Assembly: GCA_910586755.1 (NCBI GenBank)
Contig: CAJUJM010000050.1
Coordinates: 1 to 64,000, forward strand
Direction: 5' to 3'
Length of the DNA stretch: 64,000 bases
Origin: an uncultured Lachnospiraceae bacterium
GTDB lineage: Bacteria > Bacillota > Clostridia > Lachnospirales > Lachnospiraceae
Numbering within the stretch: the first letter of the stretch is position 1; every line of letters begins with the position of its first letter. A program made the position numbers and the translations under genes. Below the pieces are notes generated by a model. That model saw only the letters and a program-made list of their open reading frames with translations. It was not told the DNA's origin and searched no databases. Of the stretch, positions 51,133 through 60,346 are shown piece by piece.

Positions 51133-52539
51133 ATGAGCCAGACTAATTTTGACATAATCATCATCGGGGCGGGGCCTTCCGGTATTTTCTGCGCCTATGA
51201 ACTGATTGAAAAGAAACCCGATTTGAAAATTCTTATGATTGAAAAAGGCCGTCCCATTGAAAAGCGGTTCTGCCCCAAACGCAAGACTAAAGTCTGTGTA
51301 GGCTGTAAACCCTGTTCCATTACCACGGGGTTTGCCGGCGCAGGGGCATTTTCTGACGGCAAGCTTTCCCTTTCCCCGGATGTAGGCGGGCATCTTCCGG
51401 ATATTCTGGGATATGAACAGGCAACTATGCTGATTAAAGAATCTGATAATATCTATCTGAAATTCGGCGCAGATACCAATGTGTATGGCGTAGATAAGCA
51501 GAAAGAAATTGAGGAAATCCGGCGCAAAGCCATTCAGGCCAATTTAAAGCTGATTGAATGTCCCATCCGCCATCTGGGCACTGAGGAGGGCTACAAAATC
51601 TATACTCGCCTTCAGGAACATTTACTCTCCCGGGGCGTTCACATGGAATTCAACACCATGGTAAAAGATATCTTGATTGAAAACGGTCAGGCTGCCGGTG
51701 TGGTAACCGATCAGGGCCATACCTATACCGCGCCGGAGATTGTGGCGGCCATCGGCCGGGAAGGCTCCGACTGGTTCAGCCATATCTGCGGGGAACACGG
51801 CATTGAAACTCAGGTAGGCACTGTAGATATCGGGGTTCGGGTGGAAGTCCGGGATGAGATTATGGACTTTTTAAATAAAAATCTTTATGAAGCCAAGCTT
51901 GTATACTACACCCCCACTTTTGATGACAAGGTGCGTACCTTCTGTACCAATCCTTCCGGCGAGGTGGCTACCGAATATTATGAAAACGGTTTGGCAGTGG
52001 TAAACGGCCACGCTTATAAATCTCAGGAATACAAGACCCGCAATACGAATTTTGCCCTGCTGGTATCCAAAAACTTTACAAAGCCTTTTAAAACCCCAAT
52101 TGAGTACGGCAAACACATTGCCCAGCTAAGCAACATGCTCTGTGATGGTAAAATATTAGTTCAAACTTTCGGAGATTTCCAAAGAGGCCGCCGTACCACA
52201 GAAGAACGCCTGTGCCGCAACAATTTGATCCCCACTTTAAAGGATGCGGTTCCCGGAGATCTGTCCCTGGTATTCCCTCACCGAATTATGGTGGATATCA
52301 AGGAAATGCTGCTGGCTCTTGATAAAGTCACCCCCGGTATTGCCAGTGACGAAACACTGCTTTACGGTGTAGAGGTAAAATTCTACTCTAATAAAGTCGT
52401 CGTAAATACAGACTTTGAGACCAGTGTTGGCGGCCTTCGCGCTATCGGAGACGGCGCTTCCGTTACCAGGGGCCTTCAGCAGGCATCCGCTAATGGTATC
52501 AGCGTGGCACGGAGTATTTTGAAAAAGCATTATAGCTAA
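51133..52539 (+). CDS. FAD-dependent oxidoreductase (COG2509 type) with four-Cys motif
   Basis: 468 residues. N-terminal dinucleotide-binding Rossmann motif IIIGAGPSGIFCAYEL and a C-terminal FAD signature VGGLRAIGDGASVTRGLQQA. Near residues 44-58 a Cys set C-X7-C-X2-C-X2-C (CPKRKTKVCVGCKPC) lies before the TTGFAGAGAFSDGKL loop, possibly an iron-sulfur or zinc site. ATG at 51133 after AAAGGAG; the TTG 9 bp upstream is less likely. Reaction unknown. Confidence 0.9.
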   Translation: MSQTNFDIIIIGAGPSGIFCAYELIEKKPDLKILMIEKGRPIEKRFCPKRKTKVCVGCKPCSITTGFAGAGAFSDGKLSLSPDVGGHLPDILGYEQATMLIKESDNIYLKFGADTNVYGVDKQKEIEEIRRKAIQANLKLIECPIRHLGTEEGYKIYTRLQEHLLSRGVHMEFNTMVKDILIENGQAAGVVTDQGHTYTAPEIVAAIGREGSDWFSHICGEHGIETQVGTVDIGVRVEVRDEIMDFLNKNLYEAKLVYYTPTFDDKVRTFCTNPSGEVATEYYENGLAVVNGHAYKSQEYKTRNTNFALLVSKNFTKPFKTPIEYGKHIAQLSNMLCDGKILVQTFGDFQRGRRTTEERLCRNNLIPTLKDAVPGDLSLVFPHRIMVDIKEMLLALDKVTPGIASDETLLYGVEVKFYSNKVVVNTDFETSVGGLRAIGDGASVTRGLQQASANGISVARSILKKHYS

Positions 52540-52544
52540 AACCA

Positions 52545-52588
52545 AAAAGGAATGCGTTTCCATTAAAGCACGCATTCCTTTTCTTTTT
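52545..52588. terminator. Bidirectional terminator
   Basis: AAAAGGAATGCGT (52545-52557) pairs perfectly with ACGCATTCCTTTT (52570-52582), followed by CTTTTT. It lies between the convergent FAD protein and trmL genes. Confidence 0.92.
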
Positions 52589-52612
52589 ACCAATACTGTT
52601 TTACGGTTTCTG

Positions 52613-53107
52613 TCATTTCCAATTAAACCGGGTCAAATACCCTTCCATAGTCATCTTTTCAAATCCATTCTGCCGCAAAGCCTCATAAAGGATAATTGCA
52701 GCCGAATTGGATAAATTCAGCGACCGGATATCCCCCCACATAGGAATCCTCACACAAGTCTCCTGATAATTTAACAGAATTTCCTCCGGAATTCCCCGGC
52801 TCTCCGGTCCCAGCATGATATAGCAGTCCGGCTCATAACAGACCTCTGTATACACATTAGGCGCTTTGGTAGTGGCCATATAGACTTTCGCTTCCGGATT
52901 CTTGTCCAGAAAATCCTGAAAATCGCTGTAAACCGTCACATCCAGCTTGTCCCAATAGTCCAGACCAGCCCGTTTTAACTGCTTCTCATTAATCTTGAAT
53001 CCCAAAGGTTCAATTAAATGCAGCCTAGTATTGGTGGCCACACAGGTCCGGCCGATATTACCAGTATTAGCTGGCATCTCCGGCTCATACAGCACAATAT
53101 TCATCAT
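52613..53107 (-). CDS. trmL: tRNA (cytidine/uridine-34 2'-O)-methyltransferase TrmL
   Basis: SPOUT-class methyltransferase for the wobble base of tRNA-Leu, 164 residues. MNIVLYEPEMPANTGNIGRTC at the N-terminus (given in parts: EPEMPANTGNIGRTC) and the trefoil-knot motifs LGPESRGIPEEIL and RSLNLSNSAAIILYEALRQ. The ATG at 53107 overlaps the aminotransferase stop (ATGA), so translation is coupled. Confidence 0.96.
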   Translation of the reverse strand: MMNIVLYEPEMPANTGNIGRTCVATNTRLHLIEPLGFKINEKQLKRAGLDYWDKLDVTVYSDFQDFLDKNPEAKVYMATTKAPNVYTEVCYEPDCYIMLGPESRGIPEEILLNYQETCVRIPMWGDIRSLNLSNSAAIILYEALRQNGFEKMTMEGYLTRFNWK

Positions 53108-54288
53108 AATCCGGCCTTCTCTCCGTCCAGCCGATCCACAAACCGTTTAATCCGCTCCAGAGCTTTCTTTAAATCATCCAGGGAATAGGCGTAAGAGATC
53201 CTCAGGTATCCCTCGCCGCAGTCTCCAAAAGCTGTTCCCGGAACCACTGCCACCTTTTCCTCCTGAAGCAGACGGGTGGCAAATTCATCCGAACTCATGC
53301 CAAACCGCTTAATGCAGGGGAAGGTGTAAAATGCGCCGTAAGGCTCAAAACATTCCAATCCCATTTCCCGGAACGCATGCATCAGATAGCGGCGGCGCTG
53401 GTTATAGGCTTCCCGCATGTTTTTTACATCCTCGTCACTGTTACGCAATGCGTCTACACCCGCATACTGGCTTGTCGTAGGCGCGCACATAATGGCAAAC
53501 TGATGAATCTTCAGCATCTGGGTTAAAATCAGCTCCGGCGCGCAGGCATAGCCCAGACGCCACCCGGTCATGGCAAAGGCCTTGGAAAAGCCGTTAATCA
53601 ATACAGTCCTCTCTTTCATACCCGGCAGGGAGGCAATGGTGGTATGATCCCCTTTGTATGTAAGCTCTGAATAAATCTCGTCAGAAATTACAAATAAATC
53701 TTTCTCAATAATAATCTTTGCAATGGCCTCTAAATCTTCCTTTTCCATAATCGCGCCTGTAGGATTATTAGGGAAAGGCAGAATCAGGATTTTGGTGTTG
53801 GGGGTAAGCTTTTCTAAGAGCTTTTCCGGCGTCAGCCGGAATTCATCTTTCGCTTCCAGCTCTATCACCACCGGAACGCCGCCGGCAAGAATCGTACATG
53901 GAACATAAGAAACATAGCTGGGCTGAGGGATCAGCACCTCTTCGCCGGCCCCTGGATTGATCATGGCGCGAAGAGCAATATCAATTGCCTCGCTGCCGCC
54001 TACTGTTACCATAATCTCTCCGGCATAATCATAGAGCACATGATAGCGCCGCTTCATATACCGGGAAATCTCTTCCTTCAGCTCCTTAAGTCCTGCATTG
54101 GAAGTATAGAAGGTCCGCCCTCGCTCCAGAGAGTAAATGCCCTCCTCCCTGATATGCCAGGGAGTGTCAAAATCCGGCTCACCTACACCCAGGGAAATGG
54201 CGTCTTTCATCTCACTGACAATGTCAAAAAATTTTCGGATTCCGGAAGGCGGAATCTGAACGATAGTATCGGATAATGGATTTCTCAT
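53104..54288 (-). CDS. PLP-dependent class I/II aminotransferase
   Basis: 394 residues, fold type I. PLP Lys 236 in INGFSKAFAMTGWRLGY, Asn 175 in PFPNNPTGAI, Asp 203 and Tyr 206 in ISDEIYSELTY, phosphate-binding Arg 244. Close to the aspartate/aromatic aminotransferase subgroup of Firmicutes. Sits between the Lrp-type gene (ATGA overlap) and trmL (ATGA overlap). The Lrp protein next to it probably senses an amino acid and may control it. Confidence 0.94.
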   Translation of the reverse strand: MRNPLSDTIVQIPPSGIRKFFDIVSEMKDAISLGVGEPDFDTPWHIREEGIYSLERGRTFYTSNAGLKELKEEISRYMKRRYHVLYDYAGEIMVTVGGSEAIDIALRAMINPGAGEEVLIPQPSYVSYVPCTILAGGVPVVIELEAKDEFRLTPEKLLEKLTPNTKILILPFPNNPTGAIMEKEDLEAIAKIIIEKDLFVISDEIYSELTYKGDHTTIASLPGMKERTVLINGFSKAFAMTGWRLGYACAPELILTQMLKIHQFAIMCAPTTSQYAGVDALRNSDEDVKNMREAYNQRRRYLMHAFREMGLECFEPYGAFYTFPCIKRFGMSSDEFATRLLQEEKVAVVPGTAFGDCGEGYLRISYAYSLDDLKKALERIKRFVDRLDGEKAGL

Positions 54289-54767
54289 AGGCTGATGGGC
54301 ATCCTTTCATCATGAATGGGCTCTGCAATAACAGTGCCGTGGTCTTTATATTTTTTCAGTACAAAATGGGTTGCCGTGCTGAGCACAGAGTCCAGGGTAG
54401 AAAGCTTTTCCGAAACAAACAGCGCTACCTGGCGCATGGTTTTTCCCTCGATCATCACCGTGAAGTCGTAACCGCCGGACATTAAAAATACCGAGTCAAC
54501 CTCACTGTACTGGTAAATGCGCTCTGCAATTTTATCAAATCCCATTCCCCTCTGAGGAGTCACCTTCACTTCGATTAAAGCCTGTACCTTCTCCTCGCTG
54601 GTATTGTCCCAGTTAATCAGAGTATGGTAACCGCAGATAATATGCTCTTTTTCCATATCTGCAATTTCATTAGCCACCGCCACTTCACTTTCGCCTAAAA
54701 GGATTGCCAAATCCTTAATATCGATTCTGCTGTTCTTTTCCAGTACCGCCAAAATCTTCTCTCTCAT
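54285..54767 (-). CDS. Lrp/AsnC family transcriptional regulator
   Basis: 160 residues: N-terminal helix-turn-helix (about 5-50: LEKNSRIDIKDLAILLG, SEVAVANEIADMEK) and C-terminal RAM/ligand domain (about 65-150: VEVKVTPQRGMGFDKIAERI in part, FLMSGGYDFTVMIEG). Overlaps the aminotransferase start by 4 bp. Likely a feast/famine-type sensor for the amino acid handled by that enzyme (inference). Confidence 0.94.
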   Translation of the reverse strand: MREKILAVLEKNSRIDIKDLAILLGESEVAVANEIADMEKEHIICGYHTLINWDNTSEEKVQALIEVKVTPQRGMGFDKIAERIYQYSEVDSVFLMSGGYDFTVMIEGKTMRQVALFVSEKLSTLDSVLSTATHFVLKKYKDHGTVIAEPIHDERMPISL

Positions 54768-54834
54768 GTCGTTTTCCTCCTTTTTTGCCCTGCTTATCGG
54801 GCATCAGGGATACCCGCAGGGTGTTTCCTTCTTT

Positions 54835-55443
54835 TTAAAGCTTCGGAGTAGCTATTATTTTCTCCTGCCTGAAACCCGGCAGGATCCGATAAACTTCATC
54901 CGGTCTTGGACGCTCCATGCAGCCAATCTCATCCCCGTAACAAATTTTTTTTTGCGCCCCTGCTTCCACACGGCCAATGACCGCCGCATAAATTCCTTTT
55001 GACTTCAGGCGCTCTGCCAGACGCCATCCATTCTCCGCCACGAAAACTCCGCAATTTCCGGACCACAGACGGTAAGGCGTCAGTTCAAATCTTTCACAGA
55101 TCTCAATGGTTCTCTGCCTGACTGGAATTGTCCGGAGATTAACAGTCATTCCTCTGTGATATGTCCCTGAAAGAATCCAAAGGGCGGTTAATATACCGCC
55201 CTCCTCTGCTGCTTCATATTCCGTGGCTCCCAGCTCCCGAAACTCTTCCCGGGACGGCAGGGCTGCCGGACTTTCTATTATCTGAATTTGTCTCAAATAG
55301 TCTCTGGTGAACCAGTTTAAAAGCTCTGTTTCCTTTTCTCTGGCAATGGCGGCAGCTCCCAGCTCCCCGATGTAACCTGCTGTCACCAAATCCTGTCCTG
55401 GTTCCATCCGCCCCAGTTTTTTCCGGTTAGTAGGCCGAATCAT
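54835..55443 (-). CDS. AIR synthase-related C-terminal domain protein
   Basis: 202 residues. The stretch EEGGILTALWILSG, RQRTIEICERFELTPYRLWSG and the closing IGRVEAGAQKKICYGDE resemble the C-terminal domain of the PurM/HypE/ThiL family (hydrogenase maturation factor-like), but the N-terminal ATP-binding half is absent. The start overlaps the VanW-type gene stop (ATGA). No nickel-hydrogenase genes are nearby. Role unknown. Confidence 0.75.
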   Translation of the reverse strand: MIRPTNRKKLGRMEPGQDLVTAGYIGELGAAAIAREKETELLNWFTRDYLRQIQIIESPAALPSREEFRELGATEYEAAEEGGILTALWILSGTYHRGMTVNLRTIPVRQRTIEICERFELTPYRLWSGNCGVFVAENGWRLAERLKSKGIYAAVIGRVEAGAQKKICYGDEIGCMERPRPDEVYRILPGFRQEKIIATPKL

Positions 55444-57011
55444 CCGGCTATCCCATCTGCCGGACCTGCCGGGGTTTCAGGGGCCGCCGGTTGAGGTTCC
55501 GGCGTGGGCTCAGGAGCTGCTGGCTGAGTCTCGGCCGGAGCGCTGTTGCCCAGTCCAACTCCTGGACCATACTGGCTGGGAAGAGTTTCTGCAGGCGCAG
55601 CAGGAGCCGGATCAGCCGCTGGCTGAGTCTCCACTGGTGTTTCCGGCACAATCGGTACAACCGGCAGTACCGGAGCCGCTGCCGCTGCCGGTCCAACCCG
55701 GTAGACAGCCTTGGAAGCATAATAAGTATCCCTGCTTAACAGGGTCTTTTCCACCTCTTCCCCGTCAATATATACGCATTTCCATAGTTGGGATTCCAGT
55801 CCGTAGTGGGCAGATTGCACCTTGGATCTTGCGCCGGGAGCCATAGACGGATCCACTATCTCCTGGGGCGCTCCCGGATCCGTTCTCCGCAGCGTCTCGG
55901 ATACATACTTTACTTCCCGGTTGGCAGGTCTGGTATCCTTCCCATAAACGGTAAAAGTCAGTGTCCTTCCCTCGGTCTTCCCCTCCACATAAATAGGAGT
56001 GCTGTAATTATTGGTAATCTTAATATCCTTTACGGTTCCGGCAATCGCCGCATCCATAGAGGGCTTTACATAAGTTACAATCATAGAATGGTTCTGGCGC
56101 TGGGTAATCTCCAACTCTGACTGAAGGGCGGCATTATAGAGAGTCGTTGCAAGCTGGCACACGCCGCCGCCGATACTGTCCACAACCCGGCCATTCTCAT
56201 AGGATGCCGCGCTTTTATATCCATTGGCAGTGGTCAGGGGCTGCAGGCATTCATAGCCGGAAAGAGTTTCTCCCGGCATTAAAATATGGTTATCAATCTT
56301 AGATGCGCCAACCTGTACATTGGTGGCCCTGGCGTATCCGCTGCTGCTGAAATCCGTGGAAAAGGTTCCCAGCACATCCTGAATCGTCTCCAAGTCTTCG
56401 GTTCTGATCTTTGGCTGGCTCTCGGCAATCTCCGCCTTTACCTCTATTGGCTGATCAAATCCGGCTTTAAATGCCTCATTTAATGCCCGGTTGGTTGCCT
56501 CCACATCCACAATCCGGCCCGGCACAGAAGGAGTGATAACAAACTCTCCGTCAACTACATCCATAGAAGCGTCTACAGGTTCATCTATCAGACCGGCAGT
56601 TTTGCTGTCAATAAATTCTTTCACCTTATCCTGGGAAACAGAAGTTTCCACCGCCAGGGTCAGGGGAGCCGTTTTTAAATCTTCCGTATTCATATACCGC
56701 TTTATAAGATTTCCGCCCTGGTACTCTGCCAGGATCTGCTGGATTTCCTCCTGATTGTTCCAGAAAAGCCCCAGAGCTCCGGCGGTAGTATCCGCCTTCT
56801 CATCTCCTATATCCAGCGTAATTTTATGAACCGCCAAGCTGTCTACATATTCCTGGATTGCCTGAGACGCTTCTTCGGCGCTCATTCCCCCCAGGCTTAC
56901 CTGGTCAACATAAATGCCTTCCGGAATCATTCCTTCCCCATATGCAGGCACTGCCAAATACAGTGCCAGTGATGCTGCACAGAGTCCAGCTCTCCAATAT
57001 TTTCTCTTCAT
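55440..57011 (-). CDS. VanW family protein with peptidoglycan-binding-like domains
   Basis: 523 residues, exported: signal peptide to about residue 25 (AVPAYGEG), two PG_binding_4-like repeats (about 30-210), the VanW domain (about 215-345) with LMPGETLSGYECLQPLTTANGYKSA in part (PGETLSGYECLQPL) and SIGGGVCQLATTLYNAALQ, a G5-like beta region, and a long Pro/Ala/Glu-rich tail from about 430. Wall-associated. Start ATG at 57011 follows GAGGAG; the TTG 6 bp upstream is less likely. VanW function is not established. Confidence 0.92.
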   Translation of the reverse strand: MKRKYWRAGLCAASLALYLAVPAYGEGMIPEGIYVDQVSLGGMSAEEASQAIQEYVDSLAVHKITLDIGDEKADTTAGALGLFWNNQEEIQQILAEYQGGNLIKRYMNTEDLKTAPLTLAVETSVSQDKVKEFIDSKTAGLIDEPVDASMDVVDGEFVITPSVPGRIVDVEATNRALNEAFKAGFDQPIEVKAEIAESQPKIRTEDLETIQDVLGTFSTDFSSSGYARATNVQVGASKIDNHILMPGETLSGYECLQPLTTANGYKSAASYENGRVVDSIGGGVCQLATTLYNAALQSELEITQRQNHSMIVTYVKPSMDAAIAGTVKDIKITNNYSTPIYVEGKTEGRTLTFTVYGKDTRPANREVKYVSETLRRTDPGAPQEIVDPSMAPGARSKVQSAHYGLESQLWKCVYIDGEEVEKTLLSRDTYYASKAVYRVGPAAAAAPVLPVVPIVPETPVETQPAADPAPAAPAETLPSQYGPGVGLGNSAPAETQPAAPEPTPEPQPAAPETPAGPADGIAG

Positions 57012-57072
57012 ACCCAAACTCCTCTAAACTCCCTGCCGCCTTAAGGCAGCCCTTTCATAAAATCTTTAATTC

Positions 57073-57177
57073 CTACCTAACGCTAAGAAGCATGGGCAGC
57101 ACCATAGCCACCACCAATAAAATCACGATTACGGCAGAAATAATTTTCTTTGTCTTTTTGTCATTCATGTTAATCAT
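57073..57177 (-). CDS. 34-residue single-helix membrane peptide
   Basis: A short frame from ATG at 57177 to TAG at 57075-57073. It begins with a basic stretch (MINMNDKKTKK), then a hydrophobic helix (IISAVIVILLVVAMVLPML) and ends LSVR. AGGAGG lies 8 nt before the ATG, as good as that of any neighbour. It fits the gap between the exonuclease and VanW-type genes. Function unknown; too short for many gene finders. Confidence 0.68.
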   Translation of the reverse strand: MINMNDKKTKKIISAVIVILLVVAMVLPMLLSVR

Positions 57178-57207
57178 CTTGTTCTCCTCCTGGCCTGCTT
57201 TCCTCTC

Positions 57208-57921
57208 TTATGCCTTACCATACCGGGACAAAATCTGATCTGTCAGCCGGGATGCCTCATTTCTTGTTAAATGATCAATTTGCACAGATACGTCTATTTT
57301 ATGATATTTTATTAAATCATGCAAGCGTTCTTTTTGTCTTTTTGTGGCAGGCTGCTCCTTTTTTATCTGGTAAATTAAAGGTTTTTCCCGAAATATCTCC
57401 GGTCGCCTGTCTTTATAGCTTTTTGTTAAATGCTGAAACAGCAAATGGGCTGCCCTGGCGTCTGACACGGCCCGGTGGGCATTTTCCAGGGGGATGTGAA
57501 AATACCTGCAGGCAGCCGGCAAATTCTTCTTTTCTTCCTCGGGCATGAAATACCGGCAAAGGGTTAAAGTATCAATCCCCTGTTTTTCCCAGGAACGGAC
57601 CTTTCCCCAGTTAAGCGCCGCCCGTTTTAAAAAACTATAGTCAAAAATCACCCTGTGGCCCAGCAGGGGCAGATCTTCCACAAATTCCATTACTTCCTGG
57701 ATAACCTCCTCAATATCCGGAGCGTTCTCAAGCATCTCCCCCCGGATCCCCGTAAGCGCTGTGATCCTGTCCGGCAAATCTCTTCTGGGATTTACAAAAG
57801 CAGCAAAAGAATCGGTTTCCTTTCCATCTATTACTTTTATAGCGCCGATTTCAATAATTTTGTCCTGCTTTGGATTAAGGCCGGTGGTTTCAATATCAAT
57901 GGCAATATAGGAATTTTCCAT
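57208..57921 (-). CDS. DnaQ-like 3'-5' exonuclease
   Basis: 237 residues from ATG at 57921, where the protein starts directly with Exo I (YIAIDIETTGLNP). Exo II VIFDYSFLKRA and Exo III AHRAVSDARAAH follow. The longer in-frame start would overlap nth by 83 bp and lacks a good ribosome-binding site. DEDDh-type proofreading/exonuclease domain, not fused to PolC. A C-terminal part of about 60 residues after the nuclease fold is Lys/Arg/Gln-rich. Confidence 0.9.
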   Translation of the reverse strand: MENSYIAIDIETTGLNPKQDKIIEIGAIKVIDGKETDSFAAFVNPRRDLPDRITALTGIRGEMLENAPDIEEVIQEVMEFVEDLPLLGHRVIFDYSFLKRAALNWGKVRSWEKQGIDTLTLCRYFMPEEEKKNLPAACRYFHIPLENAHRAVSDARAAHLLFQHLTKSYKDRRPEIFREKPLIYQIKKEQPATKRQKERLHDLIKYHKIDVSVQIDHLTRNEASRLTDQILSRYGKA

Positions 57922-57943
57922 CTTTTCCTCTTTCTGTTCTCTC

Positions 57944-58597
57944 CTACTCCCGGGCGCCTGGACAATATTCCCGCAAGAAACATTCCCCGCATTTTGGCCG
58001 TCTGGCAATGCAGATGGTTCTTCCAAGAGTAATAATGTGGATATTCCACAATATCCAGTGATCTTCAGGCAAAACCTCCATAAGGCTGTACTCTATTTTC
58101 TCCGGATCCTCCTCGGCAGTAAGCCCCAGCTTTCTGGAAATTCGTTTTACATGGGTATCTACCACAATGCTCGGCTCGCCGTAGATATTTCCCCGGATAA
58201 CATTGGCGGTCTTGCGGCCCACGCCTGCCAGAGATGTCAGATCCTCCAGGCTCTTTGGCACCTGCCCATTATATTTTTCCACCAGATCCCGGCAGCAGGA
58301 AATAATGTTTTTGGCCTTCATATGGTAAAAACCGATGGAGTGGATATCCTGCTCCAGTTCCTTAAGGTTAGCATCTGCAAATTTCTCTAAACTATCATAC
58401 TTTTTAAATAAATCTGCTGTCACAAGGTTGACCCGCGCATCTGTACACTGAGCGCTCATAATAACGGCAATAAGGAGCTGCCATGGGGTCTCATAATTCA
58501 GGTAGCACCGGTATTCCCGACCATATTCTCTGTCCAGGGCTTCTAATATCCGTTCCACCCTCTGATTTAATTCTTTTCTGCTCTCCCGTTTTGCCAT
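57944..58597 (-). CDS. nth: Endonuclease III
   Basis: DNA N-glycosylase/AP lyase for oxidised pyrimidines, 217 residues. Helix-hairpin-helix LAGVGRKTANVI with catalytic Lys 129, catalytic Asp 147 (VVDTHVKR), and the 4Fe-4S ligands Cys 196, 203, 206, 212 (C-X6-C-X2-C-X5-C). ATG after AGAGGG. Confidence 0.97.
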   Translation of the reverse strand: MAKRESRKELNQRVERILEALDREYGREYRCYLNYETPWQLLIAVIMSAQCTDARVNLVTADLFKKYDSLEKFADANLKELEQDIHSIGFYHMKAKNIISCCRDLVEKYNGQVPKSLEDLTSLAGVGRKTANVIRGNIYGEPSIVVDTHVKRISRKLGLTAEEDPEKIEYSLMEVLPEDHWILWNIHIITLGRTICIARRPKCGECFLREYCPGARE

Positions 58598-58609
58598 ATT
58601 CTGCCCTCT

Positions 58610-60346
58610 CTAAGTGCACAGTTCTGCAAAATGCTCCAGTTTTACGCATCTTGCATTGTAGGTCAACGGATCCCGATGCCGGTAGTCAAACAGAATTCCT
58701 GTTCCGTCTCCCGCAATTTCTATATGCGTCATTTTGGCCAGCTGCCTGGAATCATAAGCTTCATATCCAGGCAAATACCTGCGCTCTGCTGCTTCCCGGC
58801 TAAAAAAATCCCTTACTGCCCGTTTAAAGCCGGAAAGATCCCTGGCAAAAGACGGACGGCTTTTAGCATTTTCTCTCAGGTACAGATCCACCGTCAGTGT
58901 ATCCCGAAAATTTTCCAGCCGCCCGGCCGGCAAAACCGTTTTTCCAAACTCATACAGCATCTCAAATCTGGTAAGGCGGCTCTGGCTTACATCCGCTGCT
59001 CCCTGGTTTTCATACCAATCTGCCAGCGCCAGGTACAGGTCAAAGGGCTGGGAAAATTCCTGTTCCAGCACTTTTACAGCCCCTCTGAACTGGCCGCTGT
59101 TGTAGTGGATCTCCACCATTTCCTCTATTTTTTTTAATTGTAAAATATCGTCATAGGAAAGCCATCTGGTAGAAAGGACCTCATAGGGCGCTTCCCCGGT
59201 GAACTGAAGTCCGTAAGCTTCCTTCTGTTCTTCCATATAGGATCCTTTTAATACCTTCAAAAAGCCCAGCTGGAGCTGGTCCGGCTCCATCCCGTATACC
59301 TGGTTAAAAGATTCCCGAAAGCTGGTCAAATCTTCATAGGGCAGCCCCGCAATTAAGTCCAGATGCTGGTGGATATTGTGCCCCCGGTTAATCCGCCCCG
59401 TAATTTCCCTGACCTTTTGTAAATCCATTGTCCTGTGAATTTCCGTTATCACAGCCGGATTCACGGTCTGCACGCCAATTTCCAGCTGGATCAGGCCCGG
59501 GCGCATCCGTGCGAAAAGAGCCAATTCCTCTTCCCCTAACAGATCTGCCGCAATTTCAAAGTGAAAATTGGTGATCCCGTTATCGTGATCCAGGATATGC
59601 TGCCAAATAGCCATAGAATGACTCTTTTTACAGTTAAAGGTCCTGTCCACAAATTTAACCTGGGGCACTCGGTTTTCCAGAAAAAAATCCAGTTCTTTTT
59701 TTACCAGATCCAGATCCCGGAACCGAACCGTCTTGTCAATAGAGGAAAGGCAATAGCTGCAGGAAAAAGGGCAGCCTCTGCTGCTCTCATAATAGAGAAT
59801 CCTGTTTTCAAACTGCTTCAAATCTTCATAAACAAAGGGAACCCGATTTAAATCCATTACCGGACGCGGGCCGGTTCTATGGGTAATTCCCCTTTCGTCC
59901 CGGTAAATCAAACCGCGGATTTGGGAAAAATCCCCATCTCCTGCCAAATACTCTGCAGTCAATTCCCCAAAGGTTTCTTCCCCTTCTCCAACCATGACTC
60001 CGGCTGCCTGAGGAAGATCTGCCAAAATCCCTTCCGCATTATAGGATACCTCCGGCCCTCCCAACCAGATTTGTACCTCCGGAAGAACCTTTTTCAAATC
60101 TTTTATTAGCTGCCTTACGTAGGAGATATTCCAAATATAGCAGGAAAAGGCGGCTATATCCGGTCTCCTCCGGTACAAGTCTCCGAGAATTTTTTCCGTC
60201 TGGTTGTTAATGGTATACTCGCAGATCTGGATATCCGCACATAGTCCCTTTTCCCTCAATGCCTTTTCTGCATAAGCTTTCAGGCAATAGACTCCCAGGT
60301 TAGAATGGATGTATTTTGCGTTTATTGCCGCCAGAAGAACCTTCAT
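58610..60346 (-). CDS. B12-binding-type radical SAM protein (DUF4080)
   Basis: 578 residues. N-terminal Rossmann-like B12-binding domain (about 1-140, IWLGGPEVSYNAEGIL), radical SAM core with CX3CX2C at Cys 192, 196, 199 (SSRGCPFSCSYCLSS), then a DUF4080-type C-terminal domain. The typical B12-His motif DxHxxG is not evident, so cobalamin use is unsure. Coupled to the dCMP deaminase gene by one base overlap. Reaction unknown. Confidence 0.88.
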   Translation of the reverse strand: MKVLLAAINAKYIHSNLGVYCLKAYAEKALREKGLCADIQICEYTINNQTEKILGDLYRRRPDIAAFSCYIWNISYVRQLIKDLKKVLPEVQIWLGGPEVSYNAEGILADLPQAAGVMVGEGEETFGELTAEYLAGDGDFSQIRGLIYRDERGITHRTGPRPVMDLNRVPFVYEDLKQFENRILYYESSRGCPFSCSYCLSSIDKTVRFRDLDLVKKELDFFLENRVPQVKFVDRTFNCKKSHSMAIWQHILDHDNGITNFHFEIAADLLGEEELALFARMRPGLIQLEIGVQTVNPAVITEIHRTMDLQKVREITGRINRGHNIHQHLDLIAGLPYEDLTSFRESFNQVYGMEPDQLQLGFLKVLKGSYMEEQKEAYGLQFTGEAPYEVLSTRWLSYDDILQLKKIEEMVEIHYNSGQFRGAVKVLEQEFSQPFDLYLALADWYENQGAADVSQSRLTRFEMLYEFGKTVLPAGRLENFRDTLTVDLYLRENAKSRPSFARDLSGFKRAVRDFFSREAAERRYLPGYEAYDSRQLAKMTHIEIAGDGTGILFDYRHRDPLTYNARCVKLEHFAELCT

